A stretch of 41,642 bases of DNA from NCBI GenBank assembly GCA_964475985.1, contig CAYYYP010000031.1:1-41642 (forward strand), written 5' to 3'. The notes below the pieces were generated by a model. It was not told the origin of the DNA. It saw nothing but the letters and a program-made list of their open reading frames with translations, and made no database searches. Source of the stretch: CAYYYP01 sp964475985. GTDB lineage: Bacteria > Bdellovibrionota > UBA1018 > CAYHWW01. Positions 9,104 to 18,659 of the stretch are shown one piece after another (position 1 is the stretch's first letter; the number at the start of each line of letters is the position of its first letter). Made by a program: the position numbers and the translations under genes.

Positions 9104-12049
9104 TTATCGCGTTCNNNNNNNNNNTGATGCGTAACGGCCCCCGGGCGACACGCCGGAGCTACTAGGAACTGCCCCCGCCGTCGTTTTTGCTTTTTTTCCT
9201 TCCGGGTCCAGGAGGTCTTCGCAACCGGGCGCCGTTCCTAATACATCAAGGATAGCGAGTTCATGTAAAACCCAATCCCTTAAGGGTTGATCAATCTTAT
9301 ACGCGTTTCTCTGAACACTCTCCAAGGTCATGGTCATGTTGGAAAGACTGCTGCGCAACCGACTCAAGATTCCTTCGGCAAGGCTACGGCGCGAGTCCAT
9401 GGACCAGCCTGGGCCATTCCCCATTTTAGAGGTCAGGATTCGTGCGGCGCGCATTCTTATTGCGTGAGAATACCGCGGTCTTTGAACGGCTAGTTTAGGA
9501 TTAGAGCCGTCATCAAGCCTAATGGTGCTAACAATCTGGGCTTCGGGGCGCTGATCGGATGAACCTAAAATTGTTCCGAGAAACCGTCCGATGAGATCTT
9601 GTAACTCTGCCGTAGGTGACCCAGGTACAATTCGTTTATTTACATTATATTCTAAGTCTAATTTTGAGTTTTCTAGAATGATGAGAACAAAATTTAAAAC
9701 CATTTGCCGAAAGGATTGAAAATAGAGGGTTCCCTTTCGCTGGATCTCTTCAAACTCACCTTGGGTGAGCTTTCGGATTTTTCCGTCATCGCCACGAAAA
9801 CCTACGGTCCGGTACCTGGTTAGCAGGGCCGCTAGTTGATTTTCGAAGGAAATGTCCATAAATCCCTGACCATCGGCCGGGTTTCCAGTCGACGAACTAT
9901 CCCCCACGGGAGCTAATGGTAGCATCCAGAAAAGCGCCTTTTCTACGCCGCCTGCCGATTGAATTTGCTCATTGGTAAAATCCAACAATGCGCGCCTACG
10001 ATCATCCCCCTGGAGTTCTGCGCCTGAATCGTGAAGAATTTCAGTTTGCAAAGACTGCGCGCGGCGGTCAAACCAAAACAAACTGGCGGCAAAGTGTTCC
10101 GCAAATGCCATGGCTCTGACTGAAGGGTAAAGTACGATGGATTCAGCTTCGTAGCGATCTTGTGGGTGGGTTGCCGTAAGCGCCAAAATGTAGGGTTCCA
10201 CTACGGAATTTGCGAGGGTTTCAAAAATCGATTTTATGCGACCAATATGATCTACCAACGGGGCGCGACCACTGGAAAAAAGTTCGCAGTCGATATATTC
10301 ACCCAGACCGCCATCGCTGCAAAAAGGAATGCGGCGGTCTGCCGAACGGACCCTGGGAGAGGTGTTTGGTTCTAATTCATACCCTTCTCGGATGCTGTAA
10401 GTGTCGTGGGGCAGTGCTTCCTTAAGATCAGGAAGACTCAGGCCCGTTAGAATTCCATCCCTAAAATTAGGGTAAGGCATAACACTGCTGGATAATCTCT
10501 CTGAGTTCTTTAGTCTCTTACTTCCGCGCCCACTGAGGTAACCATCAAAAATTTCCTGTGCTCGGGCTGGTGTTATATTTGCGTCAAGCTGGCCCGCGAA
10601 ATTATGCCTTTCGCCCAGAGTATGCCCTATCTCGTGGGCAACGGCCCACCTGATGTAGTCTTGCGAAATTCTCACCAAGTCTTCATTAGAAACATCTAAA
10701 TCTAAGAGCCTTTCCAAAACGGGTTTCATGCTGGCGGCCGCACTGAATTGACATTTCCTTGCGGAAGGAAAACGCCGCAGTATTAGGTCGCGAAAAGAAG
10801 CTGAGCGGGACGGGGCAACCTTAAGGGATCTTAAGGCCGCCGGGGTAAGCCTGCTTTCAAGCGAAGCGCTTGAACTTGGATTTTCTGCCGCCTGCATTAG
10901 CGCGGTAGCTTCTTCAATGACACTTTTGCTATCCATGTTTCTGAGAATCTGGCGAATGATCTGGTTGTTTAATCCCCAAGCACTGGTGAGATAAACTTGG
11001 GCATTGTGAATCTGCCCCGTAAACGGATCTGAATTGGCGTCTGCGTAGGCGTAGGGACTACGGTCCCATTCTACCCATTGAATGATGTTGTGAGTGGGGC
11101 TTGGCGCTCTCATTCCCGGCGGGGCATTTCTGACTCGAAGCACGTTTCTTCCAAAAGCTTTATTCCAGTAAAGTACGCCATCTCGAATAGCGTCGCGATA
11201 TATCTCTGGCGTGTTGTCGCTAATGTAATAGGTGATGTATTCCCCGCGCGGCGGTAATTTCCAACGGGTGATGGGCGTAATGGTTCGACCGGAACCCGTA
11301 CCGATTTCATAGTGCGGTGGAGCCTCAAAAAACGCGTATAAAGCTAAATTTTTGTTTTCCGTAGGTTTGAACTCAGGATCTGGAGCATAGGGGATGAAGG
11401 AGTATGCCACTTCAATGGTGGGAAACATTCGGCCACCGTAATCGCTGGCAGTATTCGCTTGAAGCAGCTGTTTTAAAGTAAGAATGTCTCCGTCCTGCTG
11501 CACATCGCGCAAGAGAGCATGCCCTGCTGAAATTCCTGCGAAGTGGGCGTCGTGGTCGACATCGGTTCCGCAACAGTCGCTGATATGCCAGCCACTTGAG
11601 GTGAAGATCCTTTGCATTCCACGATTGAAATCCACTTCAACAAAATTTCTCGAAGTTTTCTGAATTGGAAAACTCGCTAAAATATTCGCGGCCGGAAGGT
11701 TACTTGTCGGGACCTGCCCCGCGCTATCTTCCATGAGGTAAAGGCCGTTACCGCGTTTTAAAAAATAAACGATGCGACTCAGGGCATTTTCACTGGTGGG
11801 ACTGCCCATTTGCGGCGTTAGGGACGTGAGTAAAAGAAATCGTTTATCGAGATAATCCTCGTTGCTAGTACTATCGCTAACCGCACTTATCGGGATGCGG
11901 AGAGCCTGGGCCGGAGCTGAAAATCCAAGTCGTGGCGGCTGAGCAAATGAAGTTGAAGTTATGGCGCTAAAAAGAAGTATTAGTAAAAATAAAGTAAGCT
12001 GGGACCCCCGTCCAAATGCAGGTATGCGCTGCCTTGCCAAGCAAGTCAT
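9104..12049 (-). CDS. Large exported zinc metalloprotease, C-terminus lost in gap
   Basis: About 978 readable residues before the N gap; the stop at 9104 depends on the arbitrary gap length. A signal peptide (to ~residue 36) precedes a long mature protein. The metzincin-type zinc site HEIGHTLGERHNF (HExxHxxGxxH) starts near residue 472, in a setting like the large zinc-dependent metalloproteases (DUF4953/DUF5117 type) common in Bacteroidetes and Bdellovibrionota. A helical C-terminal region follows. It is likely secreted or surface-exposed and would digest proteins in prey or the environment. The ATG is preceded by GGGGGA. Confidence 0.85.
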   Translation of the reverse strand: MTCLARQRIPAFGRGSQLTLFLLILLFSAITSTSFAQPPRLGFSAPAQALRIPISAVSDSTSNEDYLDKRFLLLTSLTPQMGSPTSENALSRIVYFLKRGNGLYLMEDSAGQVPTSNLPAANILASFPIQKTSRNFVEVDFNRGMQRIFTSSGWHISDCCGTDVDHDAHFAGISAGHALLRDVQQDGDILTLKQLLQANTASDYGGRMFPTIEVAYSFIPYAPDPEFKPTENKNLALYAFFEAPPHYEIGTGSGRTITPITRWKLPPRGEYITYYISDNTPEIYRDAIRDGVLYWNKAFGRNVLRVRNAPPGMRAPSPTHNIIQWVEWDRSPYAYADANSDPFTGQIHNAQVYLTSAWGLNNQIIRQILRNMDSKSVIEEATALMQAAENPSSSASLESRLTPAALRSLKVAPSRSASFRDLILRRFPSARKCQFSAAASMKPVLERLLDLDVSNEDLVRISQDYIRWAVAHEIGHTLGERHNFAGQLDANITPARAQEIFDGYLSGRGSKRLKNSERLSSSVMPYPNFRDGILTGLSLPDLKEALPHDTYSIREGYELEPNTSPRVRSADRRIPFCSDGGLGEYIDCELFSSGRAPLVDHIGRIKSIFETLANSVVEPYILALTATHPQDRYEAESIVLYPSVRAMAFAEHFAASLFWFDRRAQSLQTEILHDSGAELQGDDRRRALLDFTNEQIQSAGGVEKALFWMLPLAPVGDSSSTGNPADGQGFMDISFENQLAALLTRYRTVGFRGDDGKIRKLTQGEFEEIQRKGTLYFQSFRQMVLNFVLIILENSKLDLEYNVNKRIVPGSPTAELQDLIGRFLGTILGSSDQRPEAQIVSTIRLDDGSNPKLAVQRPRYSHAIRMRAARILTSKMGNGPGWSMDSRRSLAEGILSRLRSSLSNMTMTLESVQRNAYKIDQPLRDWVLHELAILDVLGTAPGCEDLLDPEGKKAKTTAGAVPSSSGVSPGGRYASXXXXTR
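9115..9124. other. Assembly gap of 10 N
   Basis: Ten undetermined bases, the usual placeholder for a scaffold join of unknown true length. It lies inside or at the 3' end of the large metalloprotease gene, so that protein's C-terminus and the distance to the FKBP gene are not reliable. Confidence 0.99.
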
Positions 12050-12130
12050 AAGAAAATCCCCCTAAGAATGACTTTTGCAACCTGTAACGATGCTTTTTGA
12101 ACGCGTCAATTCAACGGACGAAATAATTCC

Positions 12131-13123
12131 TCAGACGGAAACCAGCAAACAGATGCCCACGGTGACGAAAAAAATTCCAATCCCCTTTTTAAGCGAGATT
12201 TTTTCGGTCTTCCGCATGAGCGTAATCGGGACCGTGAGTACCGGAGCTAAACTGGAGAGGGTTGCGGCAACGGCGAGGGGAGCGTGGGAGAGGCCGTAGG
12301 TATAGGTAAGCGCCCCACCAAAGGATTCCAGCACGAAAACAAAAATATAAACCCTGAAAGCTTTCGGAGAAAATTTTTGGGTGAACGAAAGTTTTTGACC
12401 GGAATTTGTCCGCCACAAAAATAACGCACAAATCATGGCGCTTAAGCCCATGCGAACGACATTCATTAATCCAGGCGCGATATCCCTTCCAACTTTTGCA
12501 ACGCAAATGGCATTCCCGGCCCATAAACCAGCCGTCATAAAGGCGAGAAGGACACCTAAAAAAATACCCTTAATATTTTTTATACTTTGATGGGAATGGA
12601 TTAAAGCAGGTTCTTCGGAGGCATCGCCCGTACGGCTTAAGCCACGGGAATCACCTGAATCCAAGATTACAAGTATCGTCCCCGTAATGGTAAGTACCAA
12701 ACCTAAAATACCAGAGCTTGTAAGATGGTGACCCTCCACCACCCAGCCCCAAATAGCGGCCACCGCGGGAAACGTCGACGCAATGGCAAGTGCCGCCGGT
12801 CCACCTAAATATTTTGTGCTTTTAAAAAATAACACATCGCCGACGACGTAACTGCAGATCACGCTGATAAAGAGCCAAAGGAACTGTGCGGGGGTGATAC
12901 TCGCCAAGGCCTCGACAAAGCCGGTATTTCCTGTCGTTTCAATGAAAACCACCCACAAAGAAAAAAGCACCGTTGCGATGAGGGCGCGCCAAAGGTTTAT
13001 GGCATACCCCGAATGCTTCTTTGCGAGCATGCTGTAGTACGAGACTCCGATAGCCCAAGTGCACGAAGACGCAAAAGAGCAAATCATGCCTAAGGATGAA
13101 GGGGCAGCAGTGGAATCCATCAT
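12131..13123 (-). CDS. EamA/DMT-family transporter
   Basis: 330 residues, hydrophobic throughout, with about ten membrane segments in two similar halves. The second half begins near residue 170 after a charged loop (SGDSRGLSRTGDASEEP). This is the EamA drug/metabolite transporter layout. Substrate unknown. Start at 13123 or three bases later. It lies between two metalloprotease genes and shows no sign of co-transcription with the upstream divergent gene. The 170 bp to its right hold no feature I can support. Confidence 0.85.
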   Translation of the reverse strand: MMDSTAAPSSLGMICSFASSCTWAIGVSYYSMLAKKHSGYAINLWRALIATVLFSLWVVFIETTGNTGFVEALASITPAQFLWLFISVICSYVVGDVLFFKSTKYLGGPAALAIASTFPAVAAIWGWVVEGHHLTSSGILGLVLTITGTILVILDSGDSRGLSRTGDASEEPALIHSHQSIKNIKGIFLGVLLAFMTAGLWAGNAICVAKVGRDIAPGLMNVVRMGLSAMICALFLWRTNSGQKLSFTQKFSPKAFRVYIFVFVLESFGGALTYTYGLSHAPLAVAATLSSLAPVLTVPITLMRKTEKISLKKGIGIFFVTVGICLLVSV

Positions 13124-13293
13124 TCCTTAGGACATTGGCGAAGCCCCTTTTTTTAGGCAAGGAATTCCTGCAGAAAATGCATTTTTTTGGTAAACAGCCC
13201 GAGACTTTTTCCAGGCTCTCTTCATTAAATTTTCATTCTGACTTGAGCTTTAACTTAAACCCCCGTAACTCCCACCGCAGGGCTTGAGGGATT

Positions 13294-15441
13294 TTGAATT
13301 TGAAATTGATCGTTAAAATTAAATTTTTCATCTTATGTACACTAGGGTGTGCGGGATTTTTCGTCGGCTGTTCTGATGCCCTGAATCACGTGCGTTATGA
13401 ACGCATCAATGTCATGGCATTAAATCTTCAGGGTGCGCCTCCCCTTGCATATGATGACGACGAATATCGGCAGTTCTTTTTTGGCCAAGCGGTGACCCGA
13501 ACCCCCGGAGGCAATCCAGTTTTTGGCAGCGTGAGTGAATGGTTCCTACAACAATCAAATATGCGCTTTCATTTAGATGGCGATTTTCTTGGGACGTTTT
13601 CCGTTAATGAGCACTGGGAGAATATCTGGGATGAGAATGAGCAATTCTTAAATTCCCATGCCATGCACCGCCAAGGCCGGCAGTGGCTGCCGACGATCGT
13701 AGAGATGGCTAGAACAGCATTAGTAAGGGCCGGCCGGGGCATTGACCGGATGGACCGGTTAGTAATTATTTGCAATGGTCGTGAGCTCCACGGTCTGCAA
13801 TGGGGACCGAATGTCGTGACCATCGGATCAAATGTACCCAATGATCTTTTTTCGCTAGGCGCATTCACCCATGAGTTGGGACACCTCATCTTCAATCAGC
13901 CCGATCGTTATGGAAAAAATGAAGGTGCCTTAGGAACCTGGGATAATATGGGTGACTCTTATTCAAATTTTCCATCAGGTTATTCGGCCCAAGGCCGTGT
14001 CCAAGCCGGCTGGGCAGGTTGGGCGCAGGCCATGGGACCTGACCTACAGCGCTTGGATTTCCCCGCGATCAACATTCCCGTTTTGGGCTCAACCATGGAG
14101 TTGCCAAGATGGCGCTCACGAATGGATGACCCTGAAGGAAAGCACTCCTTTTTCGCCCTAGAACACCGCCGTGCCGTGGGCACCGATCATCGTAGTAATG
14201 AATTGCCGGCCGAGGGGTTGCTACTTTCTGAAGCCAATAGAAATGGTTTACCACAGATTTTACGACCGCTCACGATTGAAGAGCGGGATCTTTTTGACCA
14301 GGAAGGCGGGCGAAGGCTTCCGTTCAACGAAGAAATCAAAGTCCGGTATCACAGAGAGGCCCATGATCAACTGGCCAATGCCATTGAGTTTAGAGAACCG
14401 GCCCCCGTGAGCAGCTACGCAGTTTTAAGGAATGACGCGGCTGGTTTTAACTGCGAGAACGCTAAAAGCGTAAATTTTTTAGGTGAATGCCTTTGGGAGT
14501 TTCGCAATGTCCGCACAATTTCTGAACAAATCGTTGGCGGGGTAGATATTAAAATGCAAGTGCAACCGGTTTGGAAACCCGTTGCCGTTACGAATCACAT
14601 CACGCCGGTGCCAACGGCGCGCACCTCCCGTAGACTGTACCTAACCTTACGCGGTCGAGATACCTTGCGGGTGTTTGCAAATCGGTCCCGTCTATTATCA
14701 GACCCGCCTCACAGCATCGTGAACCTAACGGTAGGCGATGATTCTCCGACTTCGATTCCCTATACCTACATCGTCGATATCGATCCCATCGGGGTATATG
14801 GAGGCCGCATTGAAATTGGGGAAAATTTGCAAATCGTAGAGGGTTGGATTGTAAGCCGGGCCCACACTTTAGGTCAATTTGACATCAAAATGAACCGCGG
14901 CCCACTGCCCGCCGGGGCGGGTTGGCTTTCCTATCGTGAAAAAATTCGGGCAGGTGATCAGGCGGATCTCAGCGTGTCCTTGCCTGACTTTGAGCCCGAA
15001 AGGCGTCGGAACCAAGCAGAAGAGCGGCCAGGGTACCTGCGGGTGCTCTTTGAGTTCGAAGATTCTGAAAATTTGAATTCAGAAGGGCAGCCTGCTTCTG
15101 AAGAGGAACATCACCCTTCACATCAAGACATGTTTCCGGATATCCTTCTTGAGTTGAAACGAAATTTTTTGACCGGTGCTTTGCCCCTTTGCGTATTGGA
15201 ATCAAATTGTGAGGAAATACGTCGCGAAGTCCCTTCGGAAGTGGTGGGTTTCACATATTGCAACCCCGGGTGCCGAGCTACCCAGTTTTTAAAGGTAGCT
15301 GCGAACAAGCGCGGTTTGATGTCCGCTGAGATACCGGTGACGTTCCTTCAGGAACTAGCCTACCTCAATGTTCGGCGTTATGGTGGCCAGCACTCCCAAA
15401 AGCTTGTCATTCGTACTTTGGACTCGGTACTGTTTCCCTAA
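13294..15441 (+). CDS. M6-like lipoprotein metalloprotease
   Basis: 715 residues. A lipoprotein signal with FFVGC places the lipid on Cys26. The zinc motif HELGH is near residue 193 in FTHELGHLIFNQPDRYG, followed by a GTWDNMGDS segment, as in M6 (immune inhibitor A-type) peptidases where a downstream Asp is the third ligand. The ~400-residue C-terminal part is beta-rich and unrecognised, with four Cys near the end. There is no ATG; TTG at 13294 or 13300 follows GAGGG. The gene ends 20 bp before the response-regulator start and is probably co-transcribed with it. Confidence 0.75.
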   Translation: MNLKLIVKIKFFILCTLGCAGFFVGCSDALNHVRYERINVMALNLQGAPPLAYDDDEYRQFFFGQAVTRTPGGNPVFGSVSEWFLQQSNMRFHLDGDFLGTFSVNEHWENIWDENEQFLNSHAMHRQGRQWLPTIVEMARTALVRAGRGIDRMDRLVIICNGRELHGLQWGPNVVTIGSNVPNDLFSLGAFTHELGHLIFNQPDRYGKNEGALGTWDNMGDSYSNFPSGYSAQGRVQAGWAGWAQAMGPDLQRLDFPAINIPVLGSTMELPRWRSRMDDPEGKHSFFALEHRRAVGTDHRSNELPAEGLLLSEANRNGLPQILRPLTIEERDLFDQEGGRRLPFNEEIKVRYHREAHDQLANAIEFREPAPVSSYAVLRNDAAGFNCENAKSVNFLGECLWEFRNVRTISEQIVGGVDIKMQVQPVWKPVAVTNHITPVPTARTSRRLYLTLRGRDTLRVFANRSRLLSDPPHSIVNLTVGDDSPTSIPYTYIVDIDPIGVYGGRIEIGENLQIVEGWIVSRAHTLGQFDIKMNRGPLPAGAGWLSYREKIRAGDQADLSVSLPDFEPERRRNQAEERPGYLRVLFEFEDSENLNSEGQPASEEEHHPSHQDMFPDILLELKRNFLTGALPLCVLESNCEEIRREVPSEVVGFTYCNPGCRATQFLKVAANKRGLMSAEIPVTFLQELAYLNVRRYGGQHSQKLVIRTLDSVLFP

Positions 15442-15461
15442 AGGAAAAGGTGGGCGAAGCC

Positions 15462-16133
15462 ATGCGAGTGTTAGTGGTAGAAGATCAAAAAAAAATGGCG
15501 GGCTTTATTAAGAAAGGCCTCGAGGAAGCAGGACACCTTGCGGACACCGCGGAATCAGCGGCATCTGCCCACGTTAGGGTTTCCAATGAAGATTATGAGC
15601 TCATCATTTTAGATGTCATGTTGCCTGATCGAACGGGTTTTGACGTTGCACGTGAGCTGCGCAGGGATGGGTTTAAGGGTTTTATTCTCATGCTCACGGC
15701 TTTGTCCGGGACTCGTGAAAAGGTAAGTGGCCTTGACGCGGGCGCCGATGATTATCTGGTGAAGCCATTTGAGTTCGAAGAACTCTTGGCCCGCATTCGC
15801 GCGCTTGAACGAAGACACTCGGGAAACGTAGATTCAATTTTACGTTTTGAGGATTTAGAAATGAATTTGCTTGAGCGTAAGGTCAAGCGAGCAGGGGTAG
15901 TCCTTGACCTCACGCCAAAGGAGTTTGCGTTGCTGCAGTATTTCCTGCGCAACCCAAAGCGAGTTTTGTCACGCACGGAACTGGGCGAGCATGTTTGGGA
16001 TATTCATTTTGATTCCGAAAGCAATGTCATTGACGCTTACATCAAAATGCTGCGTAAAAAAGTAGATCATCCGTTTGCGGTGAAACTGATCCACACCGTA
16101 ACGGGAATTGGCTATGTGTTGAAGGTGAGCTGA
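15462..16133 (+). CDS. OmpR/PhoB-family response regulator
   Basis: 223 residues from the ATG at 15462; a GTG at 15450 would add four residues. The receiver domain (1-~115) has the acidic pair in VVEDQ, phospho-acceptor Asp51 (IILDVMLPD), a switch Thr (MLTAL) and Lys in LVKPFEF. The C-terminal winged helix (~125-223) has LTPKEFALLQYF and a final VTGIGYVLK, typical of the CusR/CopR/QseB group. It is followed after 3 bp by its cognate kinase. Confidence 0.95.
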   Translation: MRVLVVEDQKKMAGFIKKGLEEAGHLADTAESAASAHVRVSNEDYELIILDVMLPDRTGFDVARELRRDGFKGFILMLTALSGTREKVSGLDAGADDYLVKPFEFEELLARIRALERRHSGNVDSILRFEDLEMNLLERKVKRAGVVLDLTPKEFALLQYFLRNPKRVLSRTELGEHVWDIHFDSESNVIDAYIKMLRKKVDHPFAVKLIHTVTGIGYVLKVS

Positions 16134-16136
16134 ACC

Positions 16137-17609
16137 ATGTTCACCCCAGAAAAAATATCTTTACGGACGCGCATCACCATTGCTTACGTGATGATTTTTG
16201 GGGCGACCTTGGTGTTGTTCAGTGCAGCGCTGTATCATCTTTTGGCGAATCACCTTCAGAAGGAATTTGATTTAGCGCTTTATAATCGAGCCGTGGATAT
16301 CGCAGAAGGCATTAACATTAACCTCTTTGGCGACATTTTTTTGGAAACGGATCGTACGAACCAAGGGGCCAAGATTTTTCCGTTTTCCCTGGGCCGTTCC
16401 TATTTGCAACTCACTACGACCCGTGGTGATGTTTTTGCCAGGTCCAGTAATCTAGAAAACCCCAGGGATCCTCAGCGGCCAATGATCTTGAAATCAGCGC
16501 CCGAAGACTTTTTGGTGGCCATGCGTTCTGGCGTGATTTTACGTACGCTTAAGGCCAAGGACCTCGGCATCACGGAACGAGTCAGTGATGGCGCTTATTA
16601 TCGGCTTCTCACGTACTGGGTGACGTCTAGGGGCTTTGGGCCTTTTTTTCTTCAGTACGCAGCGCCCCTGAGGCCCTTGGATCAGGAATTAGCTGGAGTC
16701 CGAAGTATCCTTTGGTTTTCCGTGCCATTGACTTTGCTTATTGCCGTCATGATATCGCTCCTTACATTGAAGCGCGCCCTCTCGCCGCTGACGCAATTGG
16801 TGGGAATGTTAAAGTCCCTGGATCGCAGAAACTTAAATCAGAGATTAGAAGTAGCGCAGACTTCGGATGAAATTGAAGCGCTTGCAACCTCGATCAACGA
16901 TTTTCTGGCAAGGCTTGATCGTGCCTTTGCCAGTCAGGACGCATTTGTGGCGAATGCGTCCCACGAGCTTAAGACACCGCTGGCCATTCTGCGGGGAGAG
17001 CTCGATGTATTAAGGTCAAGGGCTAGGACGCCGGAGGAAATTGAGGCTTTCTTTAAATCAGCCTCCCAGGAACTTGATGGCTTAACTAGGTTAGTGGGTG
17101 AACTTTTGGTGCTTGCAAGGATAGACGCCGGGGAGGATTCCCTTACCATCGCTCCCGTGGACTTAGCGGAACTTGTGCTTGAAGAGGCCGATCGTTTGCA
17201 ACCCCTAGCCAAAAGCAAAGCTGTCCATATGAAACTGGATCTTTCGCCGGATATTGACTTCCAGGGAGATGGCGAACTCCTCCGAGTAGTGGTGAGGAAC
17301 CTTCTTGAGAACGCAATCAAATATTCCCCCTCGGCAGGCGGTGCCCAAGTGGAAGTAAAACTTTTTGCCGCGAGTGGGAGTGGTGAAATTTCATTTTCCG
17401 TTCAGAACGAAGGGCCTGGCGTTTCACCCGCCGACCAAAAACGTATCCTTGAACGCTTCGTTCGGGGTCGAAATGAGAGTGCTTCCGAAGCAGGATTTGG
17501 TTTGGGGCTCTCGCTTGCCCATCGCATCGTCGTACTCCATGGCGGGCACCTTGAAGTAGTGTCCTTACAAAACCCTATTTTTACGGCTAAATTTCACGCA
17601 AAAACGTAG
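16137..17609 (+). CDS. Membrane sensor histidine kinase, partner of the OmpR-type regulator
   Basis: 490 residues. Spans at ~13-37 and ~190-210 enclose a periplasmic sensor domain. A HAMP domain (~212-265) leads to HisKA with ANASHELKTPLAIL (phospho-His near residue 275) and an HATPase_c domain with N-box (NLLENAIKYS) and G boxes (NEGPGVS, GFGLGLSLAHRIV). The layout matches the heavy-metal/CusS-like kinase class. The signal is not evident. It is coupled to the preceding regulator and may control the upstream exported metalloprotease. Confidence 0.93.
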   Translation: MFTPEKISLRTRITIAYVMIFGATLVLFSAALYHLLANHLQKEFDLALYNRAVDIAEGININLFGDIFLETDRTNQGAKIFPFSLGRSYLQLTTTRGDVFARSSNLENPRDPQRPMILKSAPEDFLVAMRSGVILRTLKAKDLGITERVSDGAYYRLLTYWVTSRGFGPFFLQYAAPLRPLDQELAGVRSILWFSVPLTLLIAVMISLLTLKRALSPLTQLVGMLKSLDRRNLNQRLEVAQTSDEIEALATSINDFLARLDRAFASQDAFVANASHELKTPLAILRGELDVLRSRARTPEEIEAFFKSASQELDGLTRLVGELLVLARIDAGEDSLTIAPVDLAELVLEEADRLQPLAKSKAVHMKLDLSPDIDFQGDGELLRVVVRNLLENAIKYSPSAGGAQVEVKLFAASGSGEISFSVQNEGPGVSPADQKRILERFVRGRNESASEAGFGLGLSLAHRIVVLHGGHLEVVSLQNPIFTAKFHAKT

Positions 17610-17610
17610 C

Positions 17611-17644
17611 TAGGCAGTTTCTGCCTAAATGTTGATTATTTAGG
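17611..17644. terminator. Overlapping hairpins after the kinase gene
   Basis: TAGGCAG-TTT-CTGCCTA is a perfect 7-bp stem with a 3-base loop immediately after the kinase stop. It overlaps a second stem, CCTAAAT (17624-17630) with ATTTAGG (17638-17644). No long T run follows, so termination is probable but may be weak. The two stems are mutually exclusive. Confidence 0.5.
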
Positions 17645-17698
17645 TCTAAAGTAAATCACTCAACTGAACGAAGGGTTTAGTGAAAATAATGCAGCGGT

Positions 17699-17747
17699 AG
17701 ATTTAGCCTCAGCAATTCTTGCACGTTTTTCTTACACGGCTAAATCT
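17699..17747. promoter_or_regulatory. 10-bp inverted repeat upstream of flagellin
   Basis: AGATTTAGCC (17699-17708) and GGCTAAATCT (17738-17747) are perfect reverse complements, 29 bases apart, ending 45 bp before the flagellin ATG. They could form a long stem-loop in the flagellin leader or a looped operator. I found no convincing sigma-28 or sigma-54 promoter nearby. Confidence 0.5.
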
Positions 17748-17791
17748 TCCGGCTGGCATAAACAAAAATAATTAAAGGGTGGATATATATT

Positions 17792-18622
17792 ATGGGTTTT
17801 AGAATCAATACAAACGTTCCTTCGATCGCTGCACAAAGACATCTTGGCATTCAAAAAAGCTTCGAAGACAGGACAATGCAACGTATGGCCAGTGGTTCAC
17901 GGATCACACAATCTGCAGATGATGCTGCTGGATTGGCGATCAGTGAAAAGTTAAAAGCGGAAATCCGCAGTACACGTCAAGCGGCGAGAAATACCAACGA
18001 TGGTATCTCCATGATTCAGACCGCAGAAGGTGCTTTGAACGAAGTTTCAAACATCTTGGTAAGATTGCGCGAGCTCTCGATCCAATCTGCTTCTGACACG
18101 GTTGGCGATGCAGAACGAGGTTTCACGGACCTTGAAGTTCAACATTTGAAAAAAGAAGTAGGTAGGATCGCAGAAGTTACTAAATTCAACGGTACTTTTT
18201 TGCTGAACGGCCAAGGCCCAGATCTAGAGTTTCAAGTTGGAACCGGATCTAATGCCGAGCGTGACCGCATGAACTATCATGTCGCTCAGACGGACACTCG
18301 TCTTTCAAACTTAGGCTTGGAAGAAGTTGCGGTATCCTCCAAAGCTAGCGCTCAAGCGAACTTGGACAAAATTGACCAAGCTATCATGAGCGTCAGCGGA
18401 AACCGCGCAGGGCTCGGAGCGCTTCAAAATCGCTTAAGCTCAACTTACAACAACTTGATGGTTACCGATGAGAACTTGTCGGCCGCGAATTCCCGTATCC
18501 GTGATGCGGATATGGCTTTGGAAGCTGCTGAGCTTTCAAAACGCAGCATCTTGACTCAAGCCGGTACTGCGGTTTTGTCTCAAGCGAATACCAATCAAGC
18601 ATTAGCCTTGAAACTCCTCTAA
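17792..18622 (+). CDS. fliC: Flagellin
   Basis: 276 residues, a short flagellin consisting mainly of the conserved D0/D1 helices. The N-terminus (MGFRINTNVPSIAAQRHL, then RMASGSRITQSADDAAGLAIS) and C-terminus (RIRDADMALEAAELSKRSIL, then ALKLL) are canonical; the variable D2/D3 region is almost absent. It assembles into the flagellar filament. It is a single gene followed by a strong terminator. Bdellovibrionota usually carry several similar flagellins elsewhere. Confidence 0.97.
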   Translation: MGFRINTNVPSIAAQRHLGIQKSFEDRTMQRMASGSRITQSADDAAGLAISEKLKAEIRSTRQAARNTNDGISMIQTAEGALNEVSNILVRLRELSIQSASDTVGDAERGFTDLEVQHLKKEVGRIAEVTKFNGTFLLNGQGPDLEFQVGTGSNAERDRMNYHVAQTDTRLSNLGLEEVAVSSKASAQANLDKIDQAIMSVSGNRAGLGALQNRLSSTYNNLMVTDENLSAANSRIRDADMALEAAELSKRSILTQAGTAVLSQANTNQALALKLL

Positions 18623-18659
18623 AAACATCTGCTGGACTTCACCCAAAGCCCAGACGCGT

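Noticed and set aside
17646..17672. TAAA-N15-GAACGAAG as a sigma-28 promoter for flagellin
   Set aside because: The -10 part matches the GCCGATAA consensus at too few positions.
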